Origin: Actinomycetota bacterium
GTDB taxonomy: Bacteria > Actinomycetota > Acidimicrobiia > Acidimicrobiales > GCA-2861595
Direction of reading: 5' to 3'
Assembly (NCBI GenBank): GCA_016781225.1
Contig: JADDQT010000114.1
Coordinates: forward strand, 1 to 6,615
DNA length: 6,615 nt
This document shows, in pieces, positions 5,869 through 6,615 of this stretch (its first letter is position 1; every line of letters starts with the position of its first letter). The notes under the pieces were generated by a model, which was not told the origin of the DNA, made no database searches, and saw only the letters and a list, made by a program, of their open reading frames with translations. The translations under genes were made by a program, and so were the position numbers.

Positions 5869-6615
5869 GTGGCCGGACCGCAGCTTCCCATGGAGCAGGC
5901 CCTCACCCACTGCCCTTACTGTGCCCTCAACTGCGGGCTGAAGCTGAACACCGCCGGCGGCCAGGTGGTGGGCTACGAGCGGTGGAAGCAGTCGCCGTTC
6001 AGCGGCGGCGCACTGTGCTCCAAAGGAGTGACGGCCTGGCAGCAGGTCCACCACCCCGACCGCATCACCCGGCCCCTGGTGCGCCGCACCGGCGAGCTGG
6101 AGGAGACCACGTGGGAGCACGCCCTCGACGTGGCCGCTCAGGGGTTCACCGACGTGCGCCGACGCCTGGGCCCGGAGGGCAACGCCGTGATGGGCGGAGG
6201 TTCGCTCACGAACGAGAAGGCCTACCTCGTGGGCAAATTCGCCCGACTCGCCCTGGGTACGCCCCATGTGGACCTGAACGGGCGCATGTGCATGAGCTCG
6301 GCGGCCGCCGCCGCCACCCGGGCCTTCGGCCTCGACCGGGCCATGACGCCCCTCGAGGAGCTGGCCCACGCCCAGGTAGCAATGGTGATCGGGGCCAACA
6401 TCGCCTCCACCTATCCCGTGAAGGTCCCGAGGCTGCTGGACAAGGTGCGCCGTCACGGGCGCGTCATCGTCGTGGACCCCCGGGCCGGGCGGTTCGTGGA
6501 GGGCACCGACCTCCACCTGGCCCTGAAGCCGGGAACCGACGCCATCCTTGCCAACGGGCTCCTTCGGGCCGTGGCCGCCCTGGGCATGGTGGACCGTCGC
6601 TTCGTGGACGAGCGC
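5869..6615 (+). CDS. nasA: Assimilatory nitrate reductase catalytic subunit, N-terminal part
   Basis: This is a cytosolic molybdopterin oxidoreductase of the DMSO-reductase family, cut by the window end after 249 codons. It opens with the [4Fe-4S] motif HCPYCALNCGL plus ALCSKG: Cys15, 18, 22 and 50, and Lys52, the usual electron-relay Lys between cluster and cofactor. HHPDRITRPLVRR (61-73) is typical. NGRMCMSSAAAA (137-148) puts Cys141 at the Mo-ligand position. The R-x-C-M-S-S form resembles NasA/NarB nitrate reductases rather than formate dehydrogenases, which usually read RLCH. GANIASTYPVKVP and VVDPRAG further on are cofactor-binding segments. There is no Tat signal, as expected for a cytosolic enzyme. 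The start is probably the GTG at 5869; the ATG at 5890 (seven codons later) is the alternative. The linked narK, mobA and Moco genes support the nitrate assignment. A formate dehydrogenase alpha subunit is less likely but not excluded. The electron-donor domains would lie in the missing part. Confidence 0.87.
   Translation, partial: MAGPQLPMEQALTHCPYCALNCGLKLNTAGGQVVGYERWKQSPFSGGALCSKGVTAWQQVHHPDRITRPLVRRTGELEETTWEHALDVAAQGFTDVRRRLGPEGNAVMGGGSLTNEKAYLVGKFARLALGTPHVDLNGRMCMSSAAAAATRAFGLDRAMTPLEELAHAQVAMVIGANIASTYPVKVPRLLDKVRRHGRVIVVDPRAGRFVEGTDLHLALKPGTDAILANGLLRAVAALGMVDRRFVDER

Noticed and set aside
5788..6516. A 242-codon minus-strand open frame antisense to the nitrate reductase gene
   Set aside because: It is a shadow of a gene with an intact [4Fe-4S] motif and a Mo-ligand Cys on the plus strand.
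5869..6615. Formate dehydrogenase alpha subunit
   Set aside because: The Mo-ligand segment reads RMCMSS, as in NasA/NarB nitrate reductases, not RLCH or its selenocysteine form, and the neighbours include a nitrate transporter. It is kept only as a minor alternative.

Overview
The window is G+C-rich coding DNA with strong G/C preference at third codon positions, GTG as well as ATG starts, weak or absent Shine-Dalgarno sequences at several starts, and gene junctions of 1 to 4 bases. Together with a small DUF6457-like protein next to mobA, an association I recall from actinobacteria, this suggests a high-GC actinobacterium. An uncultured acidimicrobial-type lineage would fit, but I cannot place it further. 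I see no mobile element, rRNA, tRNA or CRISPR array.

Layout. The left half, read right to left on the minus strand, is one compact run of moaA, moeA, moaE and the start of a siroheme-synthase-type gene (precorrin-2 dehydrogenase) that leaves the window at base 1. The genes abut or overlap by 1 to 4 bases, so they look co-transcribed and probably translationally coupled. A 187-base divergent intergenic region (3140-3326) follows. It carries a perfect 12-bp inverted repeat and a smaller hairpin, and is the best candidate control region in the window. On the plus strand comes narK, a nitrate/nitrite transporter. A short minus-strand gene (DUF6457-like) converges on narK and diverges from mobA. 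After mobA, the window ends inside a plus-strand gene for a molybdopterin oxidoreductase, most likely the catalytic subunit of an assimilatory nitrate reductase.

How the genes fit together. NarK would import nitrate (or exchange it with nitrite) and the reductase would reduce it to nitrite. The reductase needs a [4Fe-4S] cluster and a bis-MGD molybdenum cofactor. MoaA starts cofactor synthesis from GTP, MoaE is the large subunit of molybdopterin synthase, MoeA inserts molybdate, and MobA adds GMP to make the dinucleotide form. The precorrin-2 dehydrogenase would feed siroheme synthesis, as needed by an assimilatory nitrite reductase that would lie outside the window. moaC, moaD, moaB/mog, moeB and nitrite reductase are not visible here.

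I did not find a clearly new system. The parts most worth a second look are the DUF6457-like gene, the inverted repeat between moaA and narK, and a near-identical copy of one of its half-sites just upstream of the nitrate reductase gene.
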